Shown here: positions 47,849 to 57,900 of the stretch, in pieces
Numbering within the stretch: the stretch's first letter is position 1
Layout of the letters: every line of letters starts with the position of its first letter
Origin: Modestobacter sp. Leaf380
GTDB taxonomy: Bacteria; Actinomycetota; Actinomycetes; Mycobacteriales; Geodermatophilaceae
DNA: 64,000 nt
Direction of reading: 5' to 3'
NCBI RefSeq assembly: GCF_001424485.1
Contig: NZ_LMQC01000019.1
Location: 310,001 to 374,000 of the forward strand
Translations under genes and position numbers: made by a program
The notes under the pieces: model-generated
Seen by the model: the letters and a program-made list of their open reading frames with translations, nothing else
The model's database searches: none
Told to the model about the DNA's origin: nothing

Positions 47849-49501
47849 GTGCGCATCCCCGCCGTCCTCGCCCGCGGCCCCGTCGGCCGCCCGGGCCGTG
47901 GCGCGCGCTCGGACCGTCGCAGCCTGGCCCGGCAGCTGCTGGGGCTGCAGGCCCTGGTGCTGGTGGTCGTCGTCGTCGCGCTGGGCTGGGTCGCCGTCCT
48001 GGACGCCCGCACCGCCGTGGAGGACCGGGCCACCAACCAGGCCCGCAGCATCGCCGAGACCCTGGCGGACTCCCCGCTGGTCCGGGAGACGGTGCTCACC
48101 GAGGACCCGACGTTCGTGCTGCAGCCCTACGTGGAGCAGGTCCGCGCCGACACCGACACCTCCTTCATCACCGTGATGGCCCCCGACCGCACCCGGTTCA
48201 CCCACCCCGACCCGGCGCAGATCGGCAAGCCGTTCGTCGGCACCATCGACGACGCCCTGGCGGGGGACACCTTCACCGAGACCTACGCCGGCACGCTGGG
48301 CCCCTCGGTCCGTGCCGTGGCGCCGGTGTTCCGGGTGGGCAGCACGACCGACGTCGTCGCGCTGGTCAGCGTGGGCATCGTCCTGACCGCCATCGGGGAC
48401 GACGTCACCGCCGCCCTGCCCGAGCTGCTGGGCGTGGCCGGCGCGGTGCTGGCCGTCGGCGCGCTGGGCAGCTGGCTGATCAGCCGCCGGCTCCGCCGGC
48501 AGACCCACGGCCTCGGCGCAGCCCCGCTGGCCCGGATGCTCGAGTACTACGACGCGGTGCTGCACGCCGTCCGCGAGGGCCTGCTGCTGCTGGACGGCGA
48601 CCGGACCGTGCAGCTGGTCAACGACGAGGCCCGCCGACTGCTGGACCTGGACGGCGACGTCACCGGCCGGCACGTCAGCGAGCTGGGGCTGTCCCCGGAG
48701 CTGGCCGCCACGCTGTCCCAGCAGCGGCTGGCGGTCGACGAGGTGCACGTCAGCGGCTCCCGGGTGCTGGTGGTCAACCAGGCGCCGGCGACGCCGAAGG
48801 GCCGCTCGGTGGGCGCCGTCGTCACGCTGCGGGACCACACCGACCTGCAGGCGCTGACCGGGGAGCTGGACAGCGTGCGGGCCTTCGCCGAGTCGCTGCG
48901 CGCCCAGGCGCACGAGGCGGCCAACCGGCTGCACACCACGGTGTCGCTGGTGGAGCTGGGCCGCAGCGCCGAGGCCGTCGAGTTCGCCACCGCCGAGCTG
49001 GCGCTGGCCCAGCGGCTCACCGACCGGGTGGTCGGCGCGGTCGAGGAGCCGGTGCTGGCCGCGCTGCTGCTGGGCAAGGCGGCCACCGCCCACGAGCGCG
49101 GGGTGGCGATGGAGATCGACCCGGCCACCTCGGTGGGCAGCACCGGCATCCCCGGCGGCGACCTGGTGACCATCGTGGGCAACCTGCTGGACAACGCCAT
49201 CGACGCCGCCCTGGCCGGGGACGCCCCCCGGGAGGTGCAGCTGTCGCTGTGGGAGGAGGACGGGATGCTGGAGCTGCGGGTGGAGGACACCGGCCCCGGC
49301 GTCCCGGACCCCGAGCAGGTGTTCCAGCGCGGCTGGTCCACCAAGGCCGACGGCCCGCGCGGGAACGGCCGCGGCCTGGGCCTGGCGCTGGTCGCGCAGG
49401 CCGTGCGGCGCAACGGGGGGACCGTGTCGGTCCGGCCCGGGCCGGGCGCGGAGTTCCGGGTGTCGCTGCCGCTGCGCAGCACCGCGGGAGTGACGTCGTG
49501 A
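47849..49501 (+). CDS. CitA/DcuS-type sensor histidine kinase
   Basis: 550 residues. Helix at about 28-50, extracytoplasmic PAS (PDC) sensor about 55-185 containing SFITVMAPDRTRFTHPDPAQIGKPFVG and PVFRVGSTTDVVALVSVGI, second helix ALPELLGVAGAVLAVGALGSWLI, cytoplasmic PAS (YDAVLHAVREGLLLLD), the phospho-acceptor His355 in LRAQAHEAANRLHTTVSL, and a HATPase with GNLLDNAIDAAL, EDTGPGVPD and NGRGLGLALV. This layout is the CitA/DcuS family, which senses citrate or C4-dicarboxylates. GTG 47849 is used. Paired with the regulator by a 4-base overlap. Confidence 0.93.
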   Translation: MRIPAVLARGPVGRPGRGARSDRRSLARQLLGLQALVLVVVVVALGWVAVLDARTAVEDRATNQARSIAETLADSPLVRETVLTEDPTFVLQPYVEQVRADTDTSFITVMAPDRTRFTHPDPAQIGKPFVGTIDDALAGDTFTETYAGTLGPSVRAVAPVFRVGSTTDVVALVSVGIVLTAIGDDVTAALPELLGVAGAVLAVGALGSWLISRRLRRQTHGLGAAPLARMLEYYDAVLHAVREGLLLLDGDRTVQLVNDEARRLLDLDGDVTGRHVSELGLSPELAATLSQQRLAVDEVHVSGSRVLVVNQAPATPKGRSVGAVVTLRDHTDLQALTGELDSVRAFAESLRAQAHEAANRLHTTVSLVELGRSAEAVEFATAELALAQRLTDRVVGAVEEPVLAALLLGKAATAHERGVAMEIDPATSVGSTGIPGGDLVTIVGNLLDNAIDAALAGDAPREVQLSLWEEDGMLELRVEDTGPGVPDPEQVFQRGWSTKADGPRGNGRGLGLALVAQAVRRNGGTVSVRPGPGAEFRVSLPLRSTAGVTS

Positions 49502-50181
49502 GCGACCTGCGGGTGCTGGTGGTGGAGGACGAACCGGTCGCCGCCGACGCGCACCGGGCCTACGTCGACCGGACCGCGGGCTTCGTCGCCGTCGCCGTCG
49601 CCGGGACCGGGGCGGCGGCCTGGGACGCGCTGGGCCGGCTGCCGGTGGACCTGGTGATGCTGGACATGAACCTGCCCGACACGCACGGCATCGAGCTGGT
49701 CCGCCGGCTGCGCGCCGCCGGCCGGGACGTCGACGTGCTGGCCGTGACCTCGGCGCGCGAGCTGTCCACGGTGCGCGCCGCCGCCGCCCAGGGCGTCGTC
49801 GGCTACCTGCTCAAGCCCTTCACCTACGCCGCGCTCCGGGACCGGCTGACCGCCTACGCCGACTACCGCGCCCAGCTGCGCGCCGACGGCGACATCGCCG
49901 GGCAGGACGCCGTCGACCGGGTGCTGGAGGCCGCCCGCCCGACCCGGCCGGCCCCGCTGCCCAAGGGCATGGGCCGGGAGACCCTGGACGCCGTCGTCGC
50001 CGCGGTGCGGACCGGGGACGGGCTGTCCGCGGCCGAGACCGGCGCCCAGATCGGCGCCTCGAGGATCACCGCCCGCCGCTACCTGGAGCACCTGGCCGAG
50101 GCCGGCCTCGTCGTCCGCACGCCCCGGTACGGCGGGACCGGCCGCCCGGAGCTGGAGTACCGCTGGCGCTCCGAGGGCTGA
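49498..50181 (+). CDS. CitB/DcuR-type response regulator
   Basis: 227 residues. Receiver with phospho-acceptor Asp56 (DLVMLDMNLPDTHG) and YLLKPFTYAALRDRL; C-terminal helix-turn-helix AETGAQIGASRITARRYLEHLAEAGLVVRTPRYGGTGRPELEYRW, the form found in CitB/DcuR regulators. GTG overlaps the kinase stop. The expected target is the divergent dctA, which would give dicarboxylate-dependent induction of its own uptake. Confidence 0.92.
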   Translation: MSDLRVLVVEDEPVAADAHRAYVDRTAGFVAVAVAGTGAAAWDALGRLPVDLVMLDMNLPDTHGIELVRRLRAAGRDVDVLAVTSARELSTVRAAAAQGVVGYLLKPFTYAALRDRLTAYADYRAQLRADGDIAGQDAVDRVLEAARPTRPAPLPKGMGRETLDAVVAAVRTGDGLSAAETGAQIGASRITARRYLEHLAEAGLVVRTPRYGGTGRPELEYRWRSEG

Positions 50182-50199
50182 GGGTCCGCGCCGGGTCGA

Positions 50200-52413
50200 T
50201 CATCGGGTGGAGGTCCCGGTGGGGAGCAGGACGTCGCCCTCGGCGGGGGCGGGCTCCTCGCGGCGGGACACCGGGTGCGGCCACCAGACCCTCTTGCCGG
50301 TCAGGTACACCAGCGCGGGCACCAGCAGGCTGCGGACGACGAAGGTGTCCAGCAGGACGCCGAAGGCGACCAGGAACGCGATCTGGAGCAGGAAGAGGAT
50401 CGGCAGCACGCCCAGCGCGGCGAACGTCGCGGCCAGCACGATGCCGGCGCTGGTGATCACCCCGCCGGTCACCGCCAGGCCGTGCAGCACGCCGGGGCGG
50501 GTGCCCTGCAGCAGCGACTCCTCGCGCACCCGGGTCATCAGGAAGATCGAGTAGTCGATCCCCAGGGCGACCAGGAAGACGAACGCGTACAGCGGCACCG
50601 TCGGGTCGCCGCCGGGCAGGTCCAGCACGTGGTCGAAGACCAGCGAGGCCGCGCCCAGGGTGGCCGCGAAGGACAGCACGTTGGCCACCACCAGCAGCAG
50701 CGGGGCCAGCAGCGAGCGCAGCAGCACCGCGAGCACCACGAAGATCATCAGCAGGATCACCGGGATGATCCGGTCCCGGTCGGCCGTGGAGTACTCCCGG
50801 ATGTCGAGGGCCTGGGCGGTGGTCCCGCCGACGACCACGTCGCGGTCGACCTCGTCGAGGTCGGTGCGCAACGCGGCGACGGCGTCCTCGGCCGCGGGGG
50901 AGTCCGCGGCGTCCACCAGGGTGACCTCCAGCTGGACCCGGCCGTCGGAGACCAGCGGCTGCCCCGCCTCGTCCAGGGTGGGCACGACCGAGGAGACGCC
51001 GTCGGCGTCCTGCACCACGGTGGTGACGACGGACAGCTCGGACTCGGGGGCCACGACCAGCGTGGGGGAACCCGAGCCGGCGGGGAAGTGCCGGGCCAGC
51101 GCCTCGCCACCGACGACGGACTCGACCCGGTCCAGGAAGGTGTCGCTGATCGAGACGCCCCGGGTGTCCAGGGTCGGGGCGAAGGCAGCCAGGACGAGGA
51201 GGGCCAGCGTGCTGACCACGCCGACCGCGACCGGGCGGCGGCCCACCAGCCGGGCCACCTTCGCCCACACCCCGGTGACCTCGGGACCCTTCGAGCCGAC
51301 CTGCGGGACACCGGGCCAGAAGACCCAGCGGCCGTGCTGGCCGGGCGAGGTGCGTCCCGGCAGCACGAGCAGCGCGGGCAGGAAGGTCAGCGCGGCGAGG
51401 ACCGCGGACACGATGCCGACGGCGGCGACCGGGCCCAGCCCGCGGGTCGGGCCGATGTCGGCCAGCAGCAGGCACAGCAGGCCCAGCACCACGGTGGCGG
51501 CGCTGGCCGTGACGGGCTCCAGCGTCTGCCGCCAGGCCCGGCGCATCGCGGTGTAGCGGTCGTCGTGGCGACGCAGTTCCTCGCGGTAGCGGGCGACGAG
51601 CAGCAGCGAGTAGTCCGTCGCGGCGCCGACGACCAGGATCGACAGGATGCCCTGGCCCTGCCCGTCCAGGGTGACGACGTCGGCGTCGGCGAGCAGGTAG
51701 ACGACCAGGCTGGCGGTGGTGAGGGCGAACCCGGCGGTCAGCAGCACGAAGAACGGCAGCACGGGGGAGCGGTAGACGACCAGCAGGATGACCAGCACGG
51801 CGATCCCGGCGACCAGCAGCAGCGTGCCGTCGATGCCGCCGAAGGCGGAGACGAGATCGGCGGTGGTGGCGGCCGGCCCGGCCAGGAAGACCTCACCGCC
51901 CAGGTCGGGGACGACCGTGCGGAGCTGCTCGACGGCGGCGACGACCGGGTTCTGGCCGTCGGCGAGGGTCTCGAGCACCTGATCGGTGTCGAAGGTGAGC
52001 AGCGCGAGCACGGCCAGGCCGTCCTCGCTGGGCACGACGGGGATGTCCCCGGGCAGCAGGAACTCCCCGACCCGCTCGGCCGGTGCCCCGGCCACCGGCA
52101 CCTCGATGTCGGGGACCGACGCCGCGAAGTCGGCGAAGTCGGTCAGCTGGGCCGGGGTCAGCGGGGTGTCGGACTCCAGCAGCACGAAGGCCGGGAAGGC
52201 CTCGCTGTCGCTGAACCCCGCGGACAGCTCGGCGACCCGCTGGGACTCCGCCTCCGAGGGCAGGAAGTCGCTCTGGGAGTTGGACTGGACCTCCGACAGC
52301 TTGCCGCTGTAGGGCCCGGCGACGGCGGACAGCGCCAGCCAGGCGAGCAGCAGCACCGCGGGCAGCAGCCAGCGCAGCCGGCGGTGGGAGCGGGTGGGGG
52401 TGGTGCCGGCCAT
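50200..52413 (-). CDS. MMPL-family RND transporter
   Basis: 737 residues, twelve predicted helices in two repeats. Each half has a periplasmic loop (about 60-190 and 430-560). The proton-relay-type motifs are VVGAATDYSLLLVARYREELR in the first half and LVALGIDYSIFLMTRVREESL in the second. The family exports lipids and hydrophobic compounds, including in mycobacteria. ATG 52413 follows AGGAG with 6 bases between. It is divergent from marR with two palindromic sites between, so it is probably a repressor-controlled efflux pump. Confidence 0.93.
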   Translation of the reverse strand: MAGTTPTRSHRRLRWLLPAVLLLAWLALSAVAGPYSGKLSEVQSNSQSDFLPSEAESQRVAELSAGFSDSEAFPAFVLLESDTPLTPAQLTDFADFAASVPDIEVPVAGAPAERVGEFLLPGDIPVVPSEDGLAVLALLTFDTDQVLETLADGQNPVVAAVEQLRTVVPDLGGEVFLAGPAATTADLVSAFGGIDGTLLLVAGIAVLVILLVVYRSPVLPFFVLLTAGFALTTASLVVYLLADADVVTLDGQGQGILSILVVGAATDYSLLLVARYREELRRHDDRYTAMRRAWRQTLEPVTASAATVVLGLLCLLLADIGPTRGLGPVAAVGIVSAVLAALTFLPALLVLPGRTSPGQHGRWVFWPGVPQVGSKGPEVTGVWAKVARLVGRRPVAVGVVSTLALLVLAAFAPTLDTRGVSISDTFLDRVESVVGGEALARHFPAGSGSPTLVVAPESELSVVTTVVQDADGVSSVVPTLDEAGQPLVSDGRVQLEVTLVDAADSPAAEDAVAALRTDLDEVDRDVVVGGTTAQALDIREYSTADRDRIIPVILLMIFVVLAVLLRSLLAPLLLVVANVLSFAATLGAASLVFDHVLDLPGGDPTVPLYAFVFLVALGIDYSIFLMTRVREESLLQGTRPGVLHGLAVTGGVITSAGIVLAATFAALGVLPILFLLQIAFLVAFGVLLDTFVVRSLLVPALVYLTGKRVWWPHPVSRREEPAPAEGDVLLPTGTSTR

Positions 52414-52457
52414 GGGGGCTCCTGGCTCGCGGTCGGGCGGGGGGCGGCGCAAGATGG

Positions 52458-52500
52458 TCAGCCTGCTGAGGAAACCTAGCAGGTATGTTCAGCAAGCTGA
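52458..52500. promoter_or_regulatory. Twin operators TCAGC-NN-GCTGA (MarR-type)
   Basis: Two identical palindromes, TCAGC-CT-GCTGA (52458-52469) and TCAGC-AA-GCTGA (52489-52500), 31 bases apart centre to centre, about three helical turns, in the 114-base divergent gap between the MMPL and marR genes. TATGTT (52484-52489) overlapping the second site may be a -10 element for marR. Confidence 0.75.
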
Positions 52501-52527
52501 GCAATCGTCACCGGATCGGGGTGTCAC

Positions 52528-52983
52528 GTGGACGAGCAACCGGTGGGCAACGACCCCCGGACCTGGGCGACCGGGCGGCTGCTGTCCACGGCCGCCCGGC
52601 TGGCCGAACACGCCTGGGACTCCCACCTGGCCGGATGGGGTCTGAACCACGCCTCGTTCGCCGTGCTCTGGATGCTCGGGTCGGGACCCAGGTCCCAACG
52701 CGAGCTGGCCCAGGCCATGCAGGTCGAGGACCAGACCATGAGCCGGGTGCTGGAGCGACTGGAGCGGCACGGGCACGTCAGCCGGGCCCGCTCGACCACC
52801 GACCGCCGGCGCGTCGAGGTCTCCGTCACCGACGGCGGACGGACGGCCCTGGCCGAGGCGGGTTCCGACGCCGCTGCCGAGCGGGTGCTGGGCGACGCCG
52901 TCGCCGACCTCCCCGGGCTGCGCGAGCAGCTGGTGACCATGATCGAGGACCTGTCGGCCCGACGGTGGTCCACCGAGCGCTGA
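52528..52983 (+). CDS. MarR-family transcriptional regulator
   Basis: 151 residues. The winged helix is seen in [54 protein letters not shown], whose [10 protein letters not shown] wing and DxRxxxVxLT motif define the family. The flanking helices form the dimer interface. GTG 52528 is the only in-frame start near a G-rich stretch. It probably represses itself and the divergent MMPL pump through the twin palindromes. Confidence 0.92.
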   Translation: MDEQPVGNDPRTWATGRLLSTAARLAEHAWDSHLAGWGLNHASFAVLWMLGSGPRSQRELAQAMQVEDQTMSRVLERLERHGHVSRARSTTDRRRVEVSVTDGGRTALAEAGSDAAAERVLGDAVADLPGLREQLVTMIEDLSARRWSTER

Positions 52984-53011
52984 CCCCGCCACCGGCTGCG
53001 ATGCTGCTGCC

Positions 53012-54937
53012 GTGCCCCCGGTCGACGACGTCCTCGCCACCCTGCCCGCGCACCGGCAGGAGCTCTTCCGGGCCCGCGTCGACCGGTGGCTCCCCGACCT
53101 GCTGGCCGGGCTCACCCCGCTCTACCCCGACCCGCAGGCCGTCGCCGACCGGCTGCTGGCCGCCGCCGCCGCGGCCTTCGCCGAGCGGGACGAGGAGCTG
53201 CACGCCCTGGACCTGCGCCGCACCCTGGCCCCGGACTGGTTCCAGCGGCCCGGGCTGGTGGGCTACGCCGCCTACGCCGACCGGTTCGCCGGAGACCTGG
53301 CCGCCGTCGCCGCGCGGGCCGGGTACCTGCAGGACCTCGGCGTCGGCTACCTGCACCTCATGCCGGTGCTCACCCCCGGCCCACCGCCCAACGACGGCGG
53401 GTACGCCGTCGCCGACTTCGGCGCCGTCCGCCCCGACCTGGGCACGACGGCCGACCTGCGGGCGCTGACCCGGGAGCTGCGCGGCCGCGGGATCAGCCTG
53501 TGCCTGGACCTGGTGCTCAACCACGTGGCCCGCGAGCACGCCTGGGCCCGGGCGGCCCGGGCCGGCGACCCGGCCGCGCGCGCCTTCTTCCACGTCTTCC
53601 CCGACCGGACCCTGCCCGACGCCCACGAGGCCACGCTGCCCGAGGTCTTCCCGGACCTCGCACCGGGCAGCTTCACCTTCGACGCCGAGCTCGACGGCTG
53701 GGTGTGGACGACGTTCAACAGCTACCAGTGGGACGTCGACTGGGCCAACCCCGACGTCTTCTGCGCCTACGCCGACGTGGTGCTGGACCTGGCCAACCAC
53801 GGCGTCGAGGTGCTCCGGCTGGACGCGATCGCCTTCACCTGGAAGCGGCTGGGCACCGACTGCCAGAACCAGCCCGAGGTGCACGCGCTCACCCAGGCGC
53901 TGCGCACGGTGGCCCGGATCGCCTGCCCGGCGCTGCTGTTCAAGGCCGAGGCGATCGTCGGCCCGCGGGACCTGGTCGCCTACCTGGGCACCGGCGAGCA
54001 CTGGGGGAAGGTCAGCGACCTGGCCTACCACAACGGGCTCATGGTCCAGGTGTGGTCGATGCTGGCCTCCCGTGACGCGGTGCTCGCCTCCCGGGCGCTG
54101 CAGGCGCTGCCGGTCCCGCCGTCCACGACGGCCTGGACCACCTACGTGCGCTGCCACGACGACATCGGCTGGGCGGTCGACGACGGCGACGCGGCCGCCG
54201 TCGGGCTGTCCGGCCCGGCGCACCGGGCCTTCCTCTCCGACTGGTACTCCGGGCAGTTCCCCGGCTCCTGGGCCCGCGGTCTGGTCTTCGGGGAGAACGA
54301 GGCCACCGGCGACCGGCGGATCTCCGGCACCGCCGCCTCCCTGGCCGGCCTGGGCGCCTGGGACCCGAACGCCGTGGCCCGGGTGCTGCTGGCCCACGCG
54401 GTGGTGTTCGGGTTCGGTGGCGTCCCGGTGCTGTGGTCCGGGGACGAGCTGGGCCTGCTGGACGACCCGCACTGGGCCGAGGAGCCCGGCCACGCCGAGG
54501 ACAACCGGTGGGCCCACCGGCCCCGGCTGACCTGGACCCCCGACGGCACCCCCGCCCCGGACTCCCCGGCGATCGTCGCCGGGATCGCCGCCCTGACCCG
54601 GGCCCGGGCGACGCTGCCCCAGCTGCACGCCGCGTTCCCCGCCCAGGTGCTCGACCCGCGGGACCCGGCGGTGCTGCTGGTCGCCCGCCGGCACCCGCTC
54701 GGTGCCGTGCTCGGCGCCTACAACGCCGCGCCCGAGCCGCGGCACGTGCCGCTCGACGTGCTGACCGACCTGGGACTGGACCCCACCACCGTCGTGGACC
54801 ACCTGACCGGTGAGCGGCCCCGGGTCTCCGACGGTGCCGTCCAGCTCGCCCCGTACCAGGCGGTCTGGCTGGTCGCGCCGACCCGCGCTCAGCGGACCGG
54901 CGACAGCACCACCCCGCTGCCGAGGTCCTTGGCGTAG
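53012..54937 (+). CDS. ams: Amylosucrase (GH13_4)
   Basis: 641 residues, close to the family's usual 630-650. It makes alpha-1,4-glucan from sucrose and releases fructose. The long helical N-terminus ([24 protein letters not shown]) and [16 protein letters not shown] are typical. Catalytic residues are Asp in [13 protein letters not shown], Glu in [10 protein letters not shown] and Asp in [10 protein letters not shown]. Domain B' (about 390-460) is present. No signal peptide. GTG start 28 bases after marR. The last 49 bases overlap the convergent FN3-protein gene, so its C-terminal 16 codons are read on both strands. Confidence 0.93.
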   Translation: MPPVDDVLATLPAHRQELFRARVDRWLPDLLAGLTPLYPDPQAVADRLLAAAAAAFAERDEELHALDLRRTLAPDWFQRPGLVGYAAYADRFAGDLAAVAARAGYLQDLGVGYLHLMPVLTPGPPPNDGGYAVADFGAVRPDLGTTADLRALTRELRGRGISLCLDLVLNHVAREHAWARAARAGDPAARAFFHVFPDRTLPDAHEATLPEVFPDLAPGSFTFDAELDGWVWTTFNSYQWDVDWANPDVFCAYADVVLDLANHGVEVLRLDAIAFTWKRLGTDCQNQPEVHALTQALRTVARIACPALLFKAEAIVGPRDLVAYLGTGEHWGKVSDLAYHNGLMVQVWSMLASRDAVLASRALQALPVPPSTTAWTTYVRCHDDIGWAVDDGDAAAVGLSGPAHRAFLSDWYSGQFPGSWARGLVFGENEATGDRRISGTAASLAGLGAWDPNAVARVLLAHAVVFGFGGVPVLWSGDELGLLDDPHWAEEPGHAEDNRWAHRPRLTWTPDGTPAPDSPAIVAGIAALTRARATLPQLHAAFPAQVLDPRDPAVLLVARRHPLGAVLGAYNAAPEPRHVPLDVLTDLGLDPTTVVDHLTGERPRVSDGAVQLAPYQAVWLVAPTRAQRTGDSTTPLPRSLA

Positions 54938-57900
54938 AGGTCGCGCAGCCGGTTGCCGTCGCTGGGCAGCAGCGCCTGGGACGTCGTCAGCAGCACCAGG
55001 TCACCGGTCACCGGCAGCACCCGGCCGTACTCGGCCGTCGTCACCGCGCCGGTCGGACCGGTGGTCGGCCGCCCGGCGGCGTCGGCGGTCACCAGGGTGA
55101 GCGCACCGGTGTCCAGGTCCCGCCGGGCCACGTCGGTGTGCCCGTTGGTGTCGGCGGCAGCGAGCGGCGCGGTCGTGGAGTAGAACGCGTACCGGCCGGT
55201 GGGGTCCAGCCCGACCTGGTGCTCCCAGCTGCCGGTCTGCCCGGTGCCCAGCGGGTCCAGCGCCCCGGTGACGGTGTCCTTGCGGTACGCCAGCCCCGTC
55301 GACCAGCTGGTCCCCGGCGCGGCCGGCTTGGCCGCCGTCACCAGGACCACGTACCGGCCGTCGTCGGAGACCGCGACGTCACCGGCGTCCCGGTAGACCG
55401 CGACCTCCGTCGTCCGCCCGGCCGCGACCACGGTGGAGACGACGACCGCCTCGCCGGCACCGGGCCCGCTCAGCGTCTTGCGGTAGAGCACCAGCGGGCC
55501 GCTGGAGCTGGTCGCCGGGAAGACCACGGTGCGGCCATCCGGGGTCAGCGCCAGCGCGGGCCCGGTCGCGGTGCGCGGCAGGTCGGTGCCGGTCGCCGTC
55601 GTCGAGACCCGGGTGACGACGCCGGTGGAGGGCCGCTTGGCGTAGACGTCGACGGCGCCGTTGGTGTCCCGGGGTCCCAGGTCGGCCCGGGCGGAGTAGA
55701 AGACGACCAGGTCGCCGTCGGCGCTCATCGCCACCGTCGGGCTGGTGGCCGCGACCGACGCGCCGGACTGCAGCACGGTGCCGGCCACGGTGGGGCTCAC
55801 CGTCCCGGCCACCGGGACGCTGACCAGCGACCAGGTCCGGGTGCGCAGGTCGAGCCGGTAGACGTCGGCGAGCCGGTTGGTGTCGGCCGGGACCAGCGCC
55901 GCGGTGGTGGCCAGGGCGACGTAGCGGCCGTCGTCGCTGACCGCCGGGGCTGCGGTGTTGGTCGGGTCCGACGCCCCGGTGGCGGTGGCCGGCAGCGGCG
56001 CGATGCGGGTCGCCGTCCCGGCGGTGCGGTCCAGCAGGTACAGCTCGTAGGCGGAGTTGGTGTCCGCGGGGTCCAGCTGCGCCCGGGTGCCGACCACGAC
56101 GAACCGGCCGTCCCGGCTCGCCGCCAGCCCGCCGGTCTCCCCGGAGCCCAGCGTCGGCACGGTGGTGGCCACCGGGACGACGGTGACCGCGACGGACTCC
56201 GCGGAGGCGTTCCCGGTGCCGTCGACCGCGACCACGGTGAACCGGTACGGGGTGCCGTTCACCAGACCGCTCACGGTGGCGGTCGTCCCGGTCACGGTGG
56301 CGACGACGACGCCGTCCTGCAGCACCCGGTAGGAGGCGAGGTCGGCGTCGCCCACCGGCTGCCAGGACACCGTGGCCGTGGCGTCCCCGGCCCGCCCGGC
56401 GACGCCGGTGGGCGCCGCGGGGGCGGTGGTGTCGTGGGGGGTGACGGTGACGGCGGCCGACGCGGGGGACACGTTGCCGTGCCCGTCGACGGCGACCACG
56501 GTGAACGTCACCGCCGTGGGCTCCAGGCCGGTGAGCAGCACCGAGGTGCCCTGCGAGGTGGCGACGACGACGCCGTCGCGCAGCACCCGGTGCTCGACGA
56601 CGTCCACGGCGGTGGGCGGCGCCCAGCTGACGGTCGCCCGCCGCTCCCCGGGGGTCGCCACGACGTCGACCGGGGCCGGCGGCGCGGTCAGGTCCGTCGG
56701 GGTGGCGTCGGCGGGGGCGGACTCGGGCGAGCGGTTCCCGTGGGAGTCGACGGCGACGACGGTGTACCGGTACGCGGTGTCGTTGGTCAGCGCCGGGTCG
56801 GCGTGGGACGGGGCGGTGACGGTGGCGACCTCGACACCGTCGCGCAGCACCCGGTAGGAGGCCAGGTCCGGCTCGGTGGCCGCCGCCCAGGTCAGGTCGA
56901 CCCGGCCGTCCCCACGGGTGGCGGTCAGCCCGGTCGGGGCGGCCGGCGCGGTGAGGTCGGTCGGGGTGGCCGGCACCGCCGGGTCGGAGGTGGCGGAGAC
57001 GTTGCCGTGGGTGTCGACCGCGGAGATGGCGTAGCGGTACGTGGTGTCGTTGGTCAGCCCGGTGTCGGCCAGCGTCGTGGTGCCGGCCGGGACCGTGGCC
57101 AGCACCACGCCGTCCCGGTGGAGGCGGTAGGACGCCAGGTCCGGCTCCGGGCTCGCCGCCCAGGCCAGGTCGACGCGGCCGTCCCCGCGGACGGCGACCA
57201 GCCCGGTCGGCACCGCCGGCGCGGTCAGGTCCGTCGGGGTGGCCGGCACCTCGGGGGCCGACGCCGCGGACCGGTTGCCGTGGGTGTCGACGGCGACCAG
57301 GGAGTACCGGTGGGTCGTGTCGTTGGTCAGCCCGGCGTCGACGAAGGCGGGGGTGGTGACCGTGGCGACCTCGACGCCGTCGCGCAGCACCCGGTAGGAG
57401 GCCAGGTCGGGCTCGGTGGCGGCCGCCCAGGACAACGTCACCCGACCGTCCCCCCGGCCGGCGGTCAGCCCGGTCGGCGGGGCCGGCGGGGTGAGGTCGG
57501 TGGGCGTGGCGGACACGGCCGGCGCGGAGGCCGGCGAGGCGTTGCCGTGGGTGTCGACCGCGGTGATCGTGTACCGGTACGTGGTGTCGTTGGTCAGCCC
57601 GACGTCGGCCAGCGAGGTCGCCGGCGCGGCGACCGTGGTGAGCAGGACACCGTCGCGGTGGACCCGGTAGCCGGCCAGGTCGGGCTCGGTGTTCGCGGTC
57701 CAGGTCAGGTCGACCCGACCGTCCCCGCGGGTGGCGGTCAGCCCGGTGGGCACCGCCGGCGCGGTCAGGTCGGTCGGCGTCGCGGCCACCGGGGGCGCGG
57801 ACGCCGCCGAGCGGTTGCCGTGGGTGTCCACCGCCACCAGGGCGTACCGGTAGACCGTGTCGTTGGTCAGCCCGCCGTCCACGTGGGCCGGGGTGGTCCG

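Noticed and set aside
52484-52489. Assigning a complete sigma-70 promoter for marR
   Set aside because: TATGTT is plausible as -10, but no convincing -35 lies 16-18 bases upstream, so only the -10 candidate is mentioned.
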